Positions 34,292 through 45,299 of a stretch of 64,000 nt of DNA are shown piece by piece. Each line of letters begins with the position of its first letter. Position 1 is the stretch's first letter. The notes below the pieces were generated by a model. The model searched no databases, was not told where the DNA came from, and was given only the letters and a program-made list of their open reading frames with translations. Origin of the DNA: Mytilinidion resinicola (lineage: Eukaryota > Ascomycota > Dothideomycetes > Mytilinidiales > Mytilinidiaceae); the NCBI RefSeq assembly GCF_010093595.1, contig NW_022985442.1, forward strand, positions 536,261 through 600,260. Direction: 5' to 3'. The position numbers and the translations under genes are program-made.

Positions 34292-35375
34292 TCATGTTTC
34301 GACGCGTGCTCGAAATCCATTGGCCGACGGCAGGGGAATGTTGCTGTATCCGATAGCGGATGCGAAGGACGCGGGATTGACGGCCGACATCCAGATGCGG
34401 GTCTTGTACACCTTGAAGAGGTCCGTAACCAGCTTGTTGAAGTTGATGTATGCATCAGCGTAATAGTAGAAGGGCAACTTTTTGTAATCACTGCGAGAAA
34501 GTTAGGGAATGCTACGCGTGAGGAGATTAAGCAGACTTACAGCTCGTATTCTAGATCCAGAATCTCCATGTTGAGTCCGTACTCCGCAACTTTCGCGTGG
34601 CAGATGCGCTTCGCCTTTGCCTCGCTGCCTTCCTTTTCACTGCCTTCCTTTTCACTTCCTTCCTTCTCACTGCCTTCTTTTTCACTACAATAAAGTTGGT
34701 GAATACTACGCGCGAGGAGATTAAGTAGACTTACAGCTGGTATTCTGCATCCAGGATCTCCATATTCAGTCCGTGATTTGCAACCTTTGCCTGGCAGATA
34801 CGCTTCGCCTTTGCCTCGCTGCCTTCCTTTTCACGAAGGACCTGAACCTCGTGAGTGGCCGCCACTCGGACCATGATTCTGGGCTTAAGCTCCATGTCCA
34901 CTCCTCCGACATACTGCTGGGGAAGTGTGGTGCCGCCGGCGGTCATCTGCCCAAGAGCGGTGGCGAGGGGTTGGTGGGCAGTCGCAAGCATGCCATCAGG
35001 CCCAGGGTACAGGCTACCGTTGTTCATAGCGGTTCGTGAGAACATCTTATACCAACTGAAATGCGCTGTGGGCAACTTGCCCGTAGGGCCTGGCTCGACT
35101 GGGAAACCCAGACTGGCTGCGACGGAGGCCGGCTTGGTGGTGTCAGGCGCGCGGACTGAGGCAGCGGCTGCAGAGGCAGATGTCGAGGCCGGAGCAGCGG
35201 AGATGGTGATGTTGATGACGGAGGCGAGGCTGGTGGCGAGAGCGGTGACGAGTGCTTGAGAAGCGGGCTTTTGGAAGACAATTCGATGAAACAGAGTTGT
35301 CTTGTGCTGTCGCGCTGTGGTGGTTGAGGAGAGGAAGAGCGAGGTTTTGAAAATCTTCGAATAAAGTGCGTGCCA
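34292..35375 (-). CDS. Unrecognised three-exon gene with a duplicated exon
   Basis: Model: exon 1 ending at 34735, intron 34734-34685, exon 2 34684-34541, intron 34540-34491, exon 3 34490-34292. Both introns are 50 nt with GTAAGTCT donors, and each join restores a codon (CT|T). Exon 1 is open from about 35375 but has no ATG upstream of YKMFSRTAMNNG, so the true start or a first exon is unresolved. The protein has an Ala/Ser-rich stretch, then GPTGKLPTAHFSWYKMF, and a repeated KAKRICQAKVANHGLNMEIL / KAKRICHAKVAEYGLNMEIL segment. Four KEGSE repeats sit in exon 2, and exon 3 encodes DYKKLPFYYYADAYINFNKL. The end of exon 1 plus intron 1, and the end of exon 2 plus intron 2, are near-copies, so the second arose by tandem duplication. 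I do not recognise the family. Confidence 0.65.
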
Positions 35376-36019
35376 AGATCACACCACCCCGCCCTCACTT
35401 CTCTCAATTACATCATAGGGGGCTAGGGACTCATGTTTCACACGATGGATGCTTTTCAACGGCTATAAAGACCTCCATAGCACGTGTTATAGCTTTTGGC
35501 TTGCCTGATTGAGAACTGTCTCGCTCCTCGCCCTAGATCGCCTGTGACGGACTTCACTGCTGATACAGCTCCTGCATGAACGTAGCCTCTCAAAACGGTG
35601 CAGCAGCCCTTCAGCATGCTTTCAAAACGATCTCATTTTGAGAGGTCGGCGTTCTATATAAGCTACATTACTGTGAGCTTGGATATCAGTTAGATCCCTA
35701 TGATAGAGGAACGTCATTTGATGGCTCAGGGGGGCTTAAAATGTCCAAGGCATACGCAAGTCTTCAAAGACGGGTAGGAAAATCAGATTCTCGAGCCTCA
35801 GCCATGATAGCAATGCCCTGTGTGGAGAACCTCTCCTAAAAGAGTGACGAAAGTGACTATACCAAATCAGGTCTAGTCGTCACGTGCCGTCCTGCGTAGC
35901 CCACAAAATCCGCGACGCGCCTACAATTTTTCTCCCCAGACCTCTCACACTCAACCGCAGCGTCAAGTCTCCACCCACCTCGCACGCCCTCAAATTCTAC
36001 ATTCACAGCAAGTCAGACC
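35376..36019. other. Divergent intergenic region
   Basis: Lies between the minus-strand 34-35 kb gene and the plus-strand 36.0 kb gene, so it probably holds both promoters. No recognisable element apart from CACGTG at 35882, about 140 bp before the 36020 start. Confidence 0.35.
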
Positions 36020-36270
36020 ATGGACGGCCCCCCCTTCGTCGACGACGGTGTCGCCGCCCGTCGCGCGCCCGCCTTCACCCGTGCCGAGAAGAAGATCTTC
36101 TTCGGCGGCATTGTGGTCTCCGGCGTCGCGGGTCTGTTTTTTCTCTGCGTTTGTAAGTGTTTCTACTTTCTGCACAATCTCAATCGCCTCCAAGCTAACA
36201 ACGACCCACAGACTTGGCCAGTTGCATGCGGTCGCATGACTGCATCTGGGACCGCCGCGGCGGCCACTGA
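36020..36270 (+). CDS. Small single-pass membrane protein, two exons
   Basis: Exon 1 36020-36152 and exon 2 36212-36270, split by a 59-nt intron (GTAAGT donor, GCTAAC branch at 36194, CACAG acceptor), give 63 aa. The protein has a polar N-terminus with a basic RAEKK before a hydrophobic segment IFFGGIVVSGVAGLFFLCVY (about residues 26-45), then a short tail with two Cys (SCMRSHDCIWDRRGGH). The ATG context is good (AGACCATGG), with a CACGTG box about 140 bp upstream. Likely a small integral membrane protein; no family recognised. Confidence 0.6.
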
Positions 36271-36329
36271 GGTTCGTAAGACATCAGCCAGCCTGCTCTG
36301 ACGCATACAAACTGCTAACAGAGCCAGCT

Positions 36330-37183
36330 AGCCACAGAAGGACGAAGTCTACCTCAAGACTCGTGCTGGACTTCGTCCCCGAGACCGTCTACCGCGCCTC
36401 CCAATATTTCAACAAGCGGAAGATCTGTAATGCCCATTCTCGAGTCAAGCTCTACATCTTCCGGTTTTCCCGCTCCCTCGCGTACATCCACTCACAAGTG
36501 TGCGCCCTCGAGACTGTCTACCGCGCCTCCCGATGACTCGTTCTCAACAAGCTGAAGACTGTATGGGGATTCTCGAAGTCACGCTTTACATCTACTAGCT
36601 GTGTCGCTCGCTCGCGTACATCCACTCACAGGTGCTGGGGGGTGGCGATGCAGAGGAGCCACTCGAACCACTTCCGGAGACAGCCAGCGACGAGGCTCAG
36701 GAGCCCATCGGACCCATACCAAAGACACCCCGGCTCACCGCCGCACGCCTGCACTACCCTGTTCCTTCAGCCCCCGGCCCCTTTGTGGTCGCTTTGCCCG
36801 AGCTGTACCGGATGAGTGACGCGGATTTCGATAACATGGACGTCAACAATATCGGCTTGGGTCTTATCTATCAGCAACTCGAGATGGACAACCTCATTGC
36901 CCGCTTCAATAGCAGCGTTATTGTCCTTCGCCATCCCCTTCCTTAAGCCTTGTTCGGTGTTCCTATCGGTGGCGGCGTCTGGGTTTCTACCAGCAATGCG
37001 GGCCGGCACTTGCAACCATATGTTTTGGATTTCGTTTTGTTTCGGAAGAATGGAAAAGATCTGAGGATCGTTGTTGCTCCCATCGCTCAACTACCGTGCG
37101 CTGCATATGATGTAATATGTGATGAGGATGTGATGCTGTGCTGCTGCTGTTTCAGGTCCATCGATTGCACTTCCGCTTTCTAG
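36330..37183 (+). pseudogene. Hypothetical locus with duplication and nonsense codon
   Basis: A coding-like frame reads LDFVPETVYRASQYFNKRK near 36375. A ~128-bp segment (GTCTACCGCGCCTCCC ... CGTACATCCACTCACAAGTG) is directly repeated at about 36388 and 36515, the second copy with frame changes. From about 36632 one frame runs EEPLEPLPETASDEAQEPIG ... DFDNMDVNNIGLGLIYQQLE to a TAA at 36944-36946, then continues in the same frame as ALFGVPIGGGVWVSTSNAGR to 37183. A CAA-to-TAA change would explain the stop. Family unknown; probably decayed. Confidence 0.4.
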
Positions 37184-37974
37184 GGCTAATACATAGATCT
37201 TGAACGCTGAACCTGACCGGAGTGTCTCGTACGAGCCAATTAGTTGGTATTGGAGTTGGGCAGCTTCAAATGGCAGCATTCGATGATCAAGATAAGTCGT
37301 CAGATTTGAGTTTGGCTCGGTCGACGAACCATGGTTGACTTCTGCTCTTCGTCAACCTAATCCAAACCTCCAGCAACACTGCGACTTGGAAAGGAATAGC
37401 AATAGTATTGATATCTTGTAATCTACGTTGGTCGCCCTAGGCCCATTTAAGAAAACAATGTCACCACCCCAAGAGATAGAGTCCCTCAATCCGATAGCCA
37501 TCATCGCCATCCTCCTGTGAGCGAGTTTCCGATCAACTGGAATCATGAACGTCTAGCGTCCTAGATAATGCTTCCTTGAAGGAGTAGCTGCTTCTTCGCT
37601 ATTGAGCTGTTGTTGAGACAGCTGAGTCCAGCTTTGGGCGGTGGCCGTCAGTTGCGCGAGGCAGAGTGGATACTGATAGATTCACGTGACGTAACTTGGT
37701 GAGGTATTTCAAGATTCCTACCTATTCAAACATGCAAAAGAGAGAAGATATGTTGTAAGCGCTGAGGCCTCATAATGTAATGATTCGTAGTGGTGTTGGC
37801 TAAGGTCGCCACGCGTCGCGAACAAAAACTCCAAAAGGCCGCTTGTGAGCGTTAATAGCAGGCAAATGTGACGGAGCAGCATCTAGTGTGTTTGGCAGGA
37901 TAGATGTTACCGCATAATCTTCGGCAAGTGTGCAAACGCTCGTGTGGTTGTGCACTGATCTTCATTTTTCAGTG
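37184..37974. other. Intergenic, nothing recognised
   Basis: No gene or repeat supported between the 36.3-37.2 kb locus and the U6 promoter. Confidence 0.4.
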
Positions 37975-37982
37975 TATATATT
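37975..37982 (+). promoter_or_regulatory. U6 TATA box
   Basis: TATATATT lies about 20-26 bp upstream of the inferred U6 5' end, where a Pol III TATA element is expected. Confidence 0.65.
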
Positions 37983-38000
37983 TCATAAAATTTCAACGTC

Positions 38001-38104
38001 CTCCGCCTTCGGGCATTTGGTCACATCGTAACAACACAGAGAAGATTAGCATGGCCCCTGCACTAAGGATGACACGCTTTATCAAAGTGAGCTTACGCAT
38101 TTTT
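38001..38104 (+). ncRNA. U6 spliceosomal RNA
   Basis: Recognisable U6 snRNA, the catalytic core RNA of the spliceosome. It has a 5' stem-loop GCC-TTCG-GGC, then ATTTGGTCA. The ACAGAGA box (38035-38041) that pairs with the 5' splice site is intact, followed by GATTAGCATGGCCCCTGC with the AGC triad, and AAGGATGACACGC of the U2/U6 and internal stem-loop region. The RNA ends at a T10 run. The exact 5' nucleotide (37999-38004) is uncertain. There is no intron in the conserved core. It is intact, which contrasts with the decayed genes around it. A variant or extra copy cannot be excluded without the rest of the genome. Confidence 0.92.
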
Positions 38105-38109
38105 TTTTT
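38100..38109 (+). terminator. Pol III terminator of U6
   Basis: Run of ten T residues directly after the U6 3' end. Confidence 0.8.
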
Positions 38110-38111
38110 GG

Positions 38112-38122
38112 AGTTCGATTCG
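38112..38122 (+). promoter_or_regulatory. Possible downstream B box
   Basis: AGTTCGATTCG matches the Pol III B-box consensus GGTTCGANTCC at 9 of 11 positions and lies 3 bp after the T10 terminator. Yeast SNR6 also uses a downstream B box, though farther away. Functional use here is inference. Confidence 0.4.
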
Positions 38123-39541
38123 CGTGGTGGGTGAATCTTTTTGCGCAGTGACTCCTTTTTGCTTCACCTTTTTATTTCATTACTATTTTTTAGCCATGTA
38201 GTTTGCAGTCACATAAACAACAATAGATGGCCATCTAGGCGCAGGTTTGAAGGTCAATATACTTTTTTTTCTGAAAGAGACTATCGAAGTGTTCCACTCA
38301 AGCAAATGTTGCGACAGACGCCTGTCCCGCGCCCCCTGTGCAAAGAGAACACTCTCACATGCTTCCATGCGCATCTGATGCTATTGTAAATTCACAATCT
38401 CTGCTAGTAACATATTTTGCGATCTTCCTTGACTCGACGCTCAAGCAGGCTCAGCGGCGATCAGTCGGACGCCATGCTAGGCCGGCTTGTCCCGATTGAC
38501 ATCGCATCAAGCTCCGCATTCTTCATCGGTAGCAGACAGCGCGCCGGTGTGAAGCGACCTTGAGAGATTCGAAGATAAGCCTTATCTCCCTCTCAATGGT
38601 GACCATCTCGCCATTGTGTGAGAGATCATGGCACCGCCGCTACTTCTCATCCCACCTCCCTTTCGCTTGAACTGTCTGTCGACGTCTAAGAAGGCAAAGT
38701 CAGAGCAATGAAGCACGCAAGTTTACATTCGTGGCCCGGTTAAGGTCCCAAAGCGGCTTCTCGTGAATTCACTTAATGGGATTATAGATTTTACGGAAGA
38801 TCGTTTTGAAGTAATCGCTATGCCCACTTGCACTTCAGTAATATCTTTACGTCATTCCGTTTCTAATTGACAAATGACCGCTGTGGTATCTTTACATGGA
38901 TTCGGCTGTTCCGCCTTTTTTATTCCCTCGTCCAGATTCCTCCATCGGACGCCCAGCTCACTGCGAGCCGGCACGGCATTCACATGCTTTCCAAAAAGGC
39001 CCCGACCAATTCCATCTTAGATCAACGCTGCGATCGCCGCTCTCGTAAGGGTGGAACTTGTCCTAGGCTAGTGGGCATGGTCTGGGCTTCCGCTGGAAGC
39101 TTGTGCGAGATGCGGAAGTACAGTACTTTGAGACCATCTCGCGGACTTTCTGCTTCTCTTGCTTGACCCACCGCTTGGCCCAAGACCTCTCAAGCGAGCG
39201 GGACTTCCTGTTTTGATGCATATACGTCTGAGAAGCCCACTTTCTAGCTATGGAGCTTGGCTAACTTCGTGCTCTCCTTCCTAAGCTTAGCACAGAAGTG
39301 CCAGACCTTGGATTCCAAAACAGCGAAGTCGAGTAGATGCTTGACAGACTCTATAGTCCCAAGAGTCTGGCCCAGGCCTGTGGGTAGATCATTGTACGAC
39401 AGTCCAGTTTTTCGTCTCCTCTACGCCGATCTCAATATGGCTGGCCTCCTGTAAGCCAACCCTGCATCTCATGTGAATTGGATATCGCTACGCTTACGCA
39501 TAAAGTTCAGTGTTCCCAAACTCCGTGGCTATCATCTGTGC
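38123..39541. other. Intergenic, nothing recognised
   Basis: No supported gene or repeat. Confidence 0.4.
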
Positions 39542-39769
39542 CTATGCTTTTCGTGATGTCGTGTGGTAGAGTGGGCAGGCAGGATAGTCGACAAACCAGC
39601 TGACTCGCTCCTGGTCTAGACCACTGACAAGCCCCCACGGTAGCTGGTGACCCTCTTTTCTGCCAAAGACCTGCCGCAAGACCTCCTTCTTGCTTGCACC
39701 AGTGGCCACGAACCCGATCTTGATACCGTGTCCTGCAACGGGAGGAACCCGTACTCGGAAGCCGACCAA
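39542..39769 (-). pseudogene. Gene remnant, copy A (GHGIKIGFVATG)
   Basis: The minus strand reads PPVAGHGIKIGFVATGASKK, then EVLRQVFGRKEGHQLPWGLV and QERVSWFVDYPA before a TAG at 39542. A second copy at 50.25-50.44 kb encodes the same series, so this is a genuine coding segment. Upstream minus-strand frames (to about 40055, with a membrane-helix-like FLVMVSLTATSVLLSVFAMT) may be its earlier exons but do not join cleanly. Family unknown. Confidence 0.45.
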
Positions 39770-41550
39770 ACTCGGTGTTTCTCCCTTGACCTAAGCAGGT
39801 TTATCCCGCTAGTAGCGCAGCTAGTCGAGTATGGATCGATTTCGAGGTGTCGGCTCAACAGGACGGTGGTCGGACTCGAGAGGAGAAGAATTGGGACGCA
39901 GGATGTCGCCCGGGCGAGTCATCCGGAGGCGAAAGAACAACCGTCATAGCGAAGACTGAAAGTAGGACTGAAGTCGCTGTCAGGCTGACCATGACCAGAA
40001 ACCCATCGAGAGTAGCAAAGACGCGGACGTCGGACTCGGAAGTGATGGCCTTCATGAACCAACGGACTTGGAAAATGTTAGCAACGCATCAATTGCAACT
40101 CTTCTGGTACCTACAGTGAAAGAACCTTGCGCAGGGTCGGCTTACAAACTCTCCCCTCTTCGTTGTAGAACTTGGCGGACGTTTGCTTGCCCTGGAAGGC
40201 ACCCGCTTTGGTAGGATATGCTCCATGATTCGAGAGGACTCGGTCGGTCCAGTCGATGCGTCGAATACCTGCTGAGAGGCGGCGAAATTCTGGAATCGTG
40301 CTCCAGGCAGACATTACCAAGCGTGAGACCGACAGGCGGAGAAGTGAAATGAGAATATTCATGACGTGAAGCCATAGTGTTGACACCGCCGGTAAAGCAA
40401 GGTTTCTGTAGTACTCGTACTCAATTTCCGCGTGAGCGCTGCGGAGAAATGTGGTGTTGATCGAGATTGGAGAGAAACCCACATCTTACATCCGCCACCA
40501 TTTCGCCCACCAGGCCGTCCACTCCTCCTACACTGCACTATAATGACCGCCGCTGCGCTTCTCGCGGCTCTAACTGAAGCTCCTCACTTCTCGAAAGGGG
40601 AGGCTTACTACTCTCCTCTCAGCGCTCGCCCGACGTCTGAGGTTGGCCTGGCTCGGTTTGTCCCTCCTCATCCAGATGCTGCCATTCTACCAGAAGATGA
40701 GGCCTAGACGCAATCTAGTCTCAGCCTGCCTTTTATCAACAACCCTCCGGGGTATGTCTAAGGAACTATGATGCGATGTCCCTTACTGACTTGAGCAAAT
40801 AGGTCCTGAAACCCAACGGCGAACCCCCTAAGCCTCACTCGCCCCTCTCCAGTCCACAAGCGATACTGTACCTCTACCGAACGCGGCATGTGGTTGGCCC
40901 AGGAAACGACTACAGCGGCATTCGCATCATACTTGTGGTCCTTGAGAGGGTAATTTTGGCTGATGGATGGCGAGGCTTCCGCTGCAGATACACCACGCGT
41001 GGCACGGAACAAAGGAGGAGGAAAAGCTGAACCTGTTATACTTAATGCAGAAGACTAGGATATATGTAAGAAGGAGGGGCCTAGAGGATGGTGAAGAGGT
41101 ACACCTGCCGTAGCCCTCACAGCTCCTCCCTGACAGCGCCTCAATGCTTACTAAGCTAAAGGCACAACAACAGGCTAGCGTCCTCATGCTTCTGACTTCG
41201 TCTTTCTAGAAAGTGGCAGGAAATGATAGAGGGGCGGATTGCGTTGCCACGGACATGTTCAGTTGTGGCATCGATATTCATATCAATCTTGACATCAGCA
41301 GACCCTCGCATTTACAGCTACTCTTCACGCAGACGTGCAAGTGAAAGACAAGTGAAAGGTCAATGATTACAGGATTAGCTAGAGAGGAAGGATGTAGGAG
41401 GGGCGCTGAAGGATGCGGAGACGTTTAACTTTGGCGCGATATTTACAGTCGAATATCAAAACAATTCGGAGGCTCGCTCTCGCAGGGTTTTAGGAGACTC
41501 AGCGTAGTTTGTTCTAACTTACCCCAATATTTTGCACGGTTTCAGGCTTT
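39770..41550. other. Low-confidence ORFs only
   Basis: Minus-strand 40482-40111 is open with coding-like composition (SAGIRRIDWTDRVLSNHGAY) but has an unclear start. Plus-strand 40543-40707 encodes a 54-aa ORF (MTAAALLAALTEAPHFSKGE) with a stop. Neither matches a family I know, and I do not call them as genes. Confidence 0.3.
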
Positions 41551-41559
41551 GCACACCTA

Positions 41560-41860
41560 TTGAAGTATGCTGACATCGATGATGAGTTGATATCACGTGC
41601 CCGCTTCCTCTCGTCCTATAGCTTTACTCACTGACTTCCAAACCCTTACTCCGATCTCGTCCTCTTCCTTCACCAACAATTTACTCCACTGAGGCTTTCG
41701 CGCGACTATTGAAGTATCCTGACGTCGATGATGAGTGGCTGTCACGTGCCCGCTGACCGCTTCCTCTGGCTCACTGACCGATTTCCGAAACTTTACTTCA
41801 ACTTCGTTCTCTTCCTTCGCCACCTCTCTCTTCCATCACTACCTCGACCTCCTCCTTCAC
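41560..41860. repeat. ~149-bp direct duplication upstream of the RRM array
   Basis: TATTGAAGTATGCTGACATC... at about 41560 recurs as TATTGAAGTATCCTGACGTC... at about 41709. Each copy is followed by GATGATGAGT, TCACGTGCCCGC and a CT-rich tract. It lies upstream of the glycine-rich RRM array, so it may be duplicated promoter sequence of the source gene (inference). Confidence 0.6.
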
Positions 41861-42000
41861 CAACACCTCGCCCTGCTCAGCTTCTGGTCAGCGCTTCCCT
41901 TTCAACAATTTCACGTACTTTTTAACTCTCTTTCCTGAGTGCCTTTCATTTTTCGATCGCTTTGCGGTTGGCCGCCGTCTCTTGGCCGCTGCCGTCGTCG

Positions 42001-42950
42001 CGAAAACCGCGACACCATGTCCAAGCTATTCATCAGGTATGCACCTCACTTCTCATACCGACATCCAGCGCGAGCTAACCGCATCGTAGTGGGCTTGCTT
42101 GGCACACCGATGATGGCTTCGCGGCACCATGTCCAAGCTATTCATCGGGCTCGTGAGCCAGCATCCATGCTGAGCACTGAGAGCTCCGCTGACACAACTT
42201 CAACTGCCTCGCCTGGCACACGCGATGATGCAGGGGAGATTTTGACACCATGTCCAAGCTATTCATTGGGTACGTAAATCAAATGCCCGATGAATGCCTG
42301 GAGCTTCGCTCACAGCATCATAGTGGCCTGAGCTGGCACACGACGACGGATGTGGTGTCCCTTGCACCATCTCCACGCCATTTGTTGGGTTCGCTTGTGA
42401 GGTTTCTGCGGGTGCCTGACACACGCGACGATGCAGGTAGGACATCCTGGCGCCATGTCCAGAGTATCCATCAGGTTCATTCACCTATCTACTTACAGCA
42501 TATTCAGAGCATCGCTAACGCTATTATAGCGGCCTTGCCTGGCATACCGACGAAGCCACACTTTGCGTCAGAGTGGAGGCCATATTTTGAGTCTTTGGAA
42601 AACCTGCAACACCATGTCTAAGCTATTCATTGGGTTCGTAAGTTCGTTCTTCTGCGGAATGTTTACCCACGCTGACACCATCGCAGTGGCCTTGCCTGGC
42701 ACACCGATGATGCCAGATCTGGACCAGAATCGAGGCTCTGCTCCCCTTCTTCGTAACAAAATCCAAGTAAGCATGTTGTATTGCTGGAATTCGACGACAC
42801 CATGTCTAAGCTATTCATTGGGTTCGTGCATGGGTGCTCCTTCAGGACTTTCAAGCAACGCTAACAGCATTGCAGCAGCCTGGCCTGGCACACCGACGAT
42901 GCCACCCTCCGCACCAAGCTGGACGAGGCAGTTGTTGGGGTGATGGACGG
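42001..42950 (+). repeat. Seven-copy array of a glycine-rich RRM gene 5' end
   Basis: ATGTCCAAGCTATTCATTGG or a variant occurs at 42017, 42129, 42250, 42369 (degenerate), 42455, 42614 and 42802, encoding MSKLFIG. In most copies a ~50-nt intron-like spacer follows (gt(a/t)(t/c)g... GCTAAC ... TAG/CAG), then TGGCCTTGCCTGGCACACCGA, encoding GLAWHTDD. MSKLFIGGLAWHTDDATLR is the start of the RRM in glycine-rich RNA-binding proteins. The last copy reads furthest (HTDDATLRTKLDEA), then the RRM is lost. So each unit is exon 1 + intron 1 + start of exon 2. No copy has a full RRM, so none encodes a functional RNA-binding protein. Spacing is 86-188 bp. Confidence 0.85.
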
Positions 42951-44621
42951 GAGCAGACCTGCGTCGCCGGTACAACGTGAGAGATGAAGACGGATTGGGT
43001 GCTCCTGGTGCTTCTCGGCAGCCAACGAGCTGCAGAAGAAGACCGAGGCAGTCTCGGTGGTCCCCAAGAGCAGGGTAAATCGTCCCCGACAGTACCGCAA
43101 GGCGGTCGCTCTGTCCTCAACACCTCCCGGAATTGGCCAGGCGGCGTGGATTAATGGTGGTGGAAGCAACGGAAGCGGATCTTTGGGCTGGGCGGTAGCG
43201 TCGTGTAGGCTCCGGGTAGTCGCCCCGTTTGGAACGGGCTTCACATCAGCATGCAGTGAGAAGAGTTCTGGAGCACTAGATAGTGGCTCCTTCCGGCTTT
43301 AATGAGGCCAAACATGCAGTCAATGAGACGGCGGATTCCAAAAGCGAGGAAATGTTGTCCAAACAGCAAGGATCTGTGACATGTAAGTCGCCTGATCTGT
43401 AAGGGTGTCAGCGGCGAGGGTCACCGAAGATCAATTTTATCCTCACCAACTCCCGCTTCTCCGCACACCACACCACACCAAAGCACCCTCCCTTGACCAT
43501 AGAAACTTCAGTGTCCTTACAGTGCCCTTCACGTATCGGACCCAAGAACCTCACTACGACAAGTCGTCTCGTTGAGGTGGAAGACTGGATGCTTTTTAGC
43601 TTGGACTCGAGCCAAATTCCTCACACCATCTAGCAACGCCATCCCCCCGACCGTCTGCTGCCCGAACTGTCAACCGACCAACGTGTCTCATGTATCCAGG
43701 GTAACTCCCTCCAAAAGCCCGTTGCGGACCTTACTGACAGCGAATCAGGTCGAATCTCCGCCCTTCCCAATGCCCTGCGCGCCCGAAGAATCATTTAGAT
43801 AGATCATCGGTATCCGATGTAACCACCGAAGTACTGTCGCCGACTGAAGAGCCGTTTCCCCTTCGACAGTTTGCCATCACAACTTGCAGGACCTTGAATG
43901 ATGAGATACATGGCACAGTTGGGATATTGCGAATAAAGACGCTACTAGTTCTTACCTAGAATTTTGAGATCCTCCGCCAGCAGCAAGCCGACCAGCAGAC
44001 ACATCCATTATTCCCAACCCCAACATCTCCGGCATAGATTGGGCTATCTGCCTCAGCTGGCCTTCATGTGTCTCCCGACACAAAACAACTCACATGTGGT
44101 AGGAGCCTGACCTCTTCAAACGCGCAGTTCGCCGCGATTTCCACTCCAGACTCCATTTGGGAGAGAGTAACCACAGCCTCTCCATCTGCACAAATTAACG
44201 CCACACTTACTTCCATATGGCTGGCCAACGTGGATATGTGCCAACAGGGGAACTATCACGCACCGTCTACCACCAGACCTCAATCCGCTCTTCGTATACA
44301 CCGGACGGACTAACTGGTTGGACATGGCGATTTTTATGTAGAATATCAAATGCAGGTCGACTTGATTTCCCCACGCGGGCCATCCTGTGAATGATAGCAC
44401 CCGAGGGGGCCCGAAGAGCTACCAGCCTTGTCAAAAGGGTCGTTTTACAATTCTTGAAGACGTGCCAGGAGATTTCAAACGGTACTATGCAGGTGAAGAG
44501 AAGCAGTAATACATGATCAAATTCACAGTCTTCAGCACGTAGCACACCAAATTCTTTTGCATTACGATGGTATTATGCTCTCAGTCTCGATTTCAGCTCC
44601 CGACGGTGCCCAAAATTCCGC
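42951..44621. other. Downstream of the array, no gene recognised
   Basis: The frame after the last array copy soon loses RRM similarity. A plus-strand stretch near 43600-43800 looks weakly coding (CCPNCQPTNVSHVSR) but has no model. Confidence 0.35.
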
Positions 44622-45197
44622 TCATTTCCCCACCTTATCGCCCCCAGCCTCCCCGGACAGCACAACATATTTAGCCACCCAAGAGCTCTGGTTCGAGCTC
44701 TGCTTGGAGAACATCACCCCAGCTACATAGCGTAAGCACAAAAGTAACCAGACTGCCCGGCCCATGGTCGCACTTACCAACAATGAGCACCGTTGCGAGA
44801 GTGTAGCCCATGACGAGAAAGAGAAGGAACTTGACGTTATTTTTGCAGCAATTGACCGTCTGGTTACTCCAATTGGAGACCTTTTTGCAGATGGCGGTTA
44901 TTATGGCGTGGATGGCGGTCATTATAGCGCGAATTGCAGTTACTGTGGCACGAATGGCGGTTCTTATGGCATGGCGCGGTGTTTGATTTGGGGTAGCTTG
45001 AGAGGCAGTTGTGGTTGCATGGGGAACTACTTCGCGCAACTCGACGTTCCAATTGTACGATGGCCGGAAGAGGGAGTAGTCTAGAACGTACGCTGTCAGC
45101 TAGAGAGTCACAGGACATGGACGCGGTCTGTACTTGTTTCTGCGGGCTGTTGCTGGTTACTGCGAGGCGAAGAGTTGACGGCAGGTGGTGAATCCAT
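44622..45197 (-). CDS. Unrecognised membrane protein, three exons
   Basis: Model: exon 1 45197-45134 (MDSPPAVNSSPRSNQQQPAE), intron 45133-45081 (GTACAG donor, GCTGAC branch, CTAG acceptor), exon 2 45080-44778, intron 44777-44723 (GTAAGT donor, ATGTAG acceptor), exon 3 44722-44622. Both joins restore codons and give 155 aa. Features: a polar Ser/Gln-rich N-terminus; an amphipathic stretch of seven-residue repeats of the type RTAIRAT-VTAIRAI-MTAIHAI-ITAICKK at about residues 60-88; Cys-containing NWSNQTVNCCKNN; one hydrophobic segment VKFLLFLVMGYTLATVLIVA at about 103-122; and a short tail. The 21-bp DNA repeat underlies the heptads. Looks like a type of single-pass membrane protein with a coiled amphipathic region. 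No family recognised. Confidence 0.65.
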
Positions 45198-45299
45198 AGC
45201 GGAGGGTGAATTTATATAATTAGCGACGCTAAGGAGGCTCTTCAGGACGGATTTGCGCGTAGTGGGCTCAATTTTAGATTTGGAGCGCGAAGATTAGGT

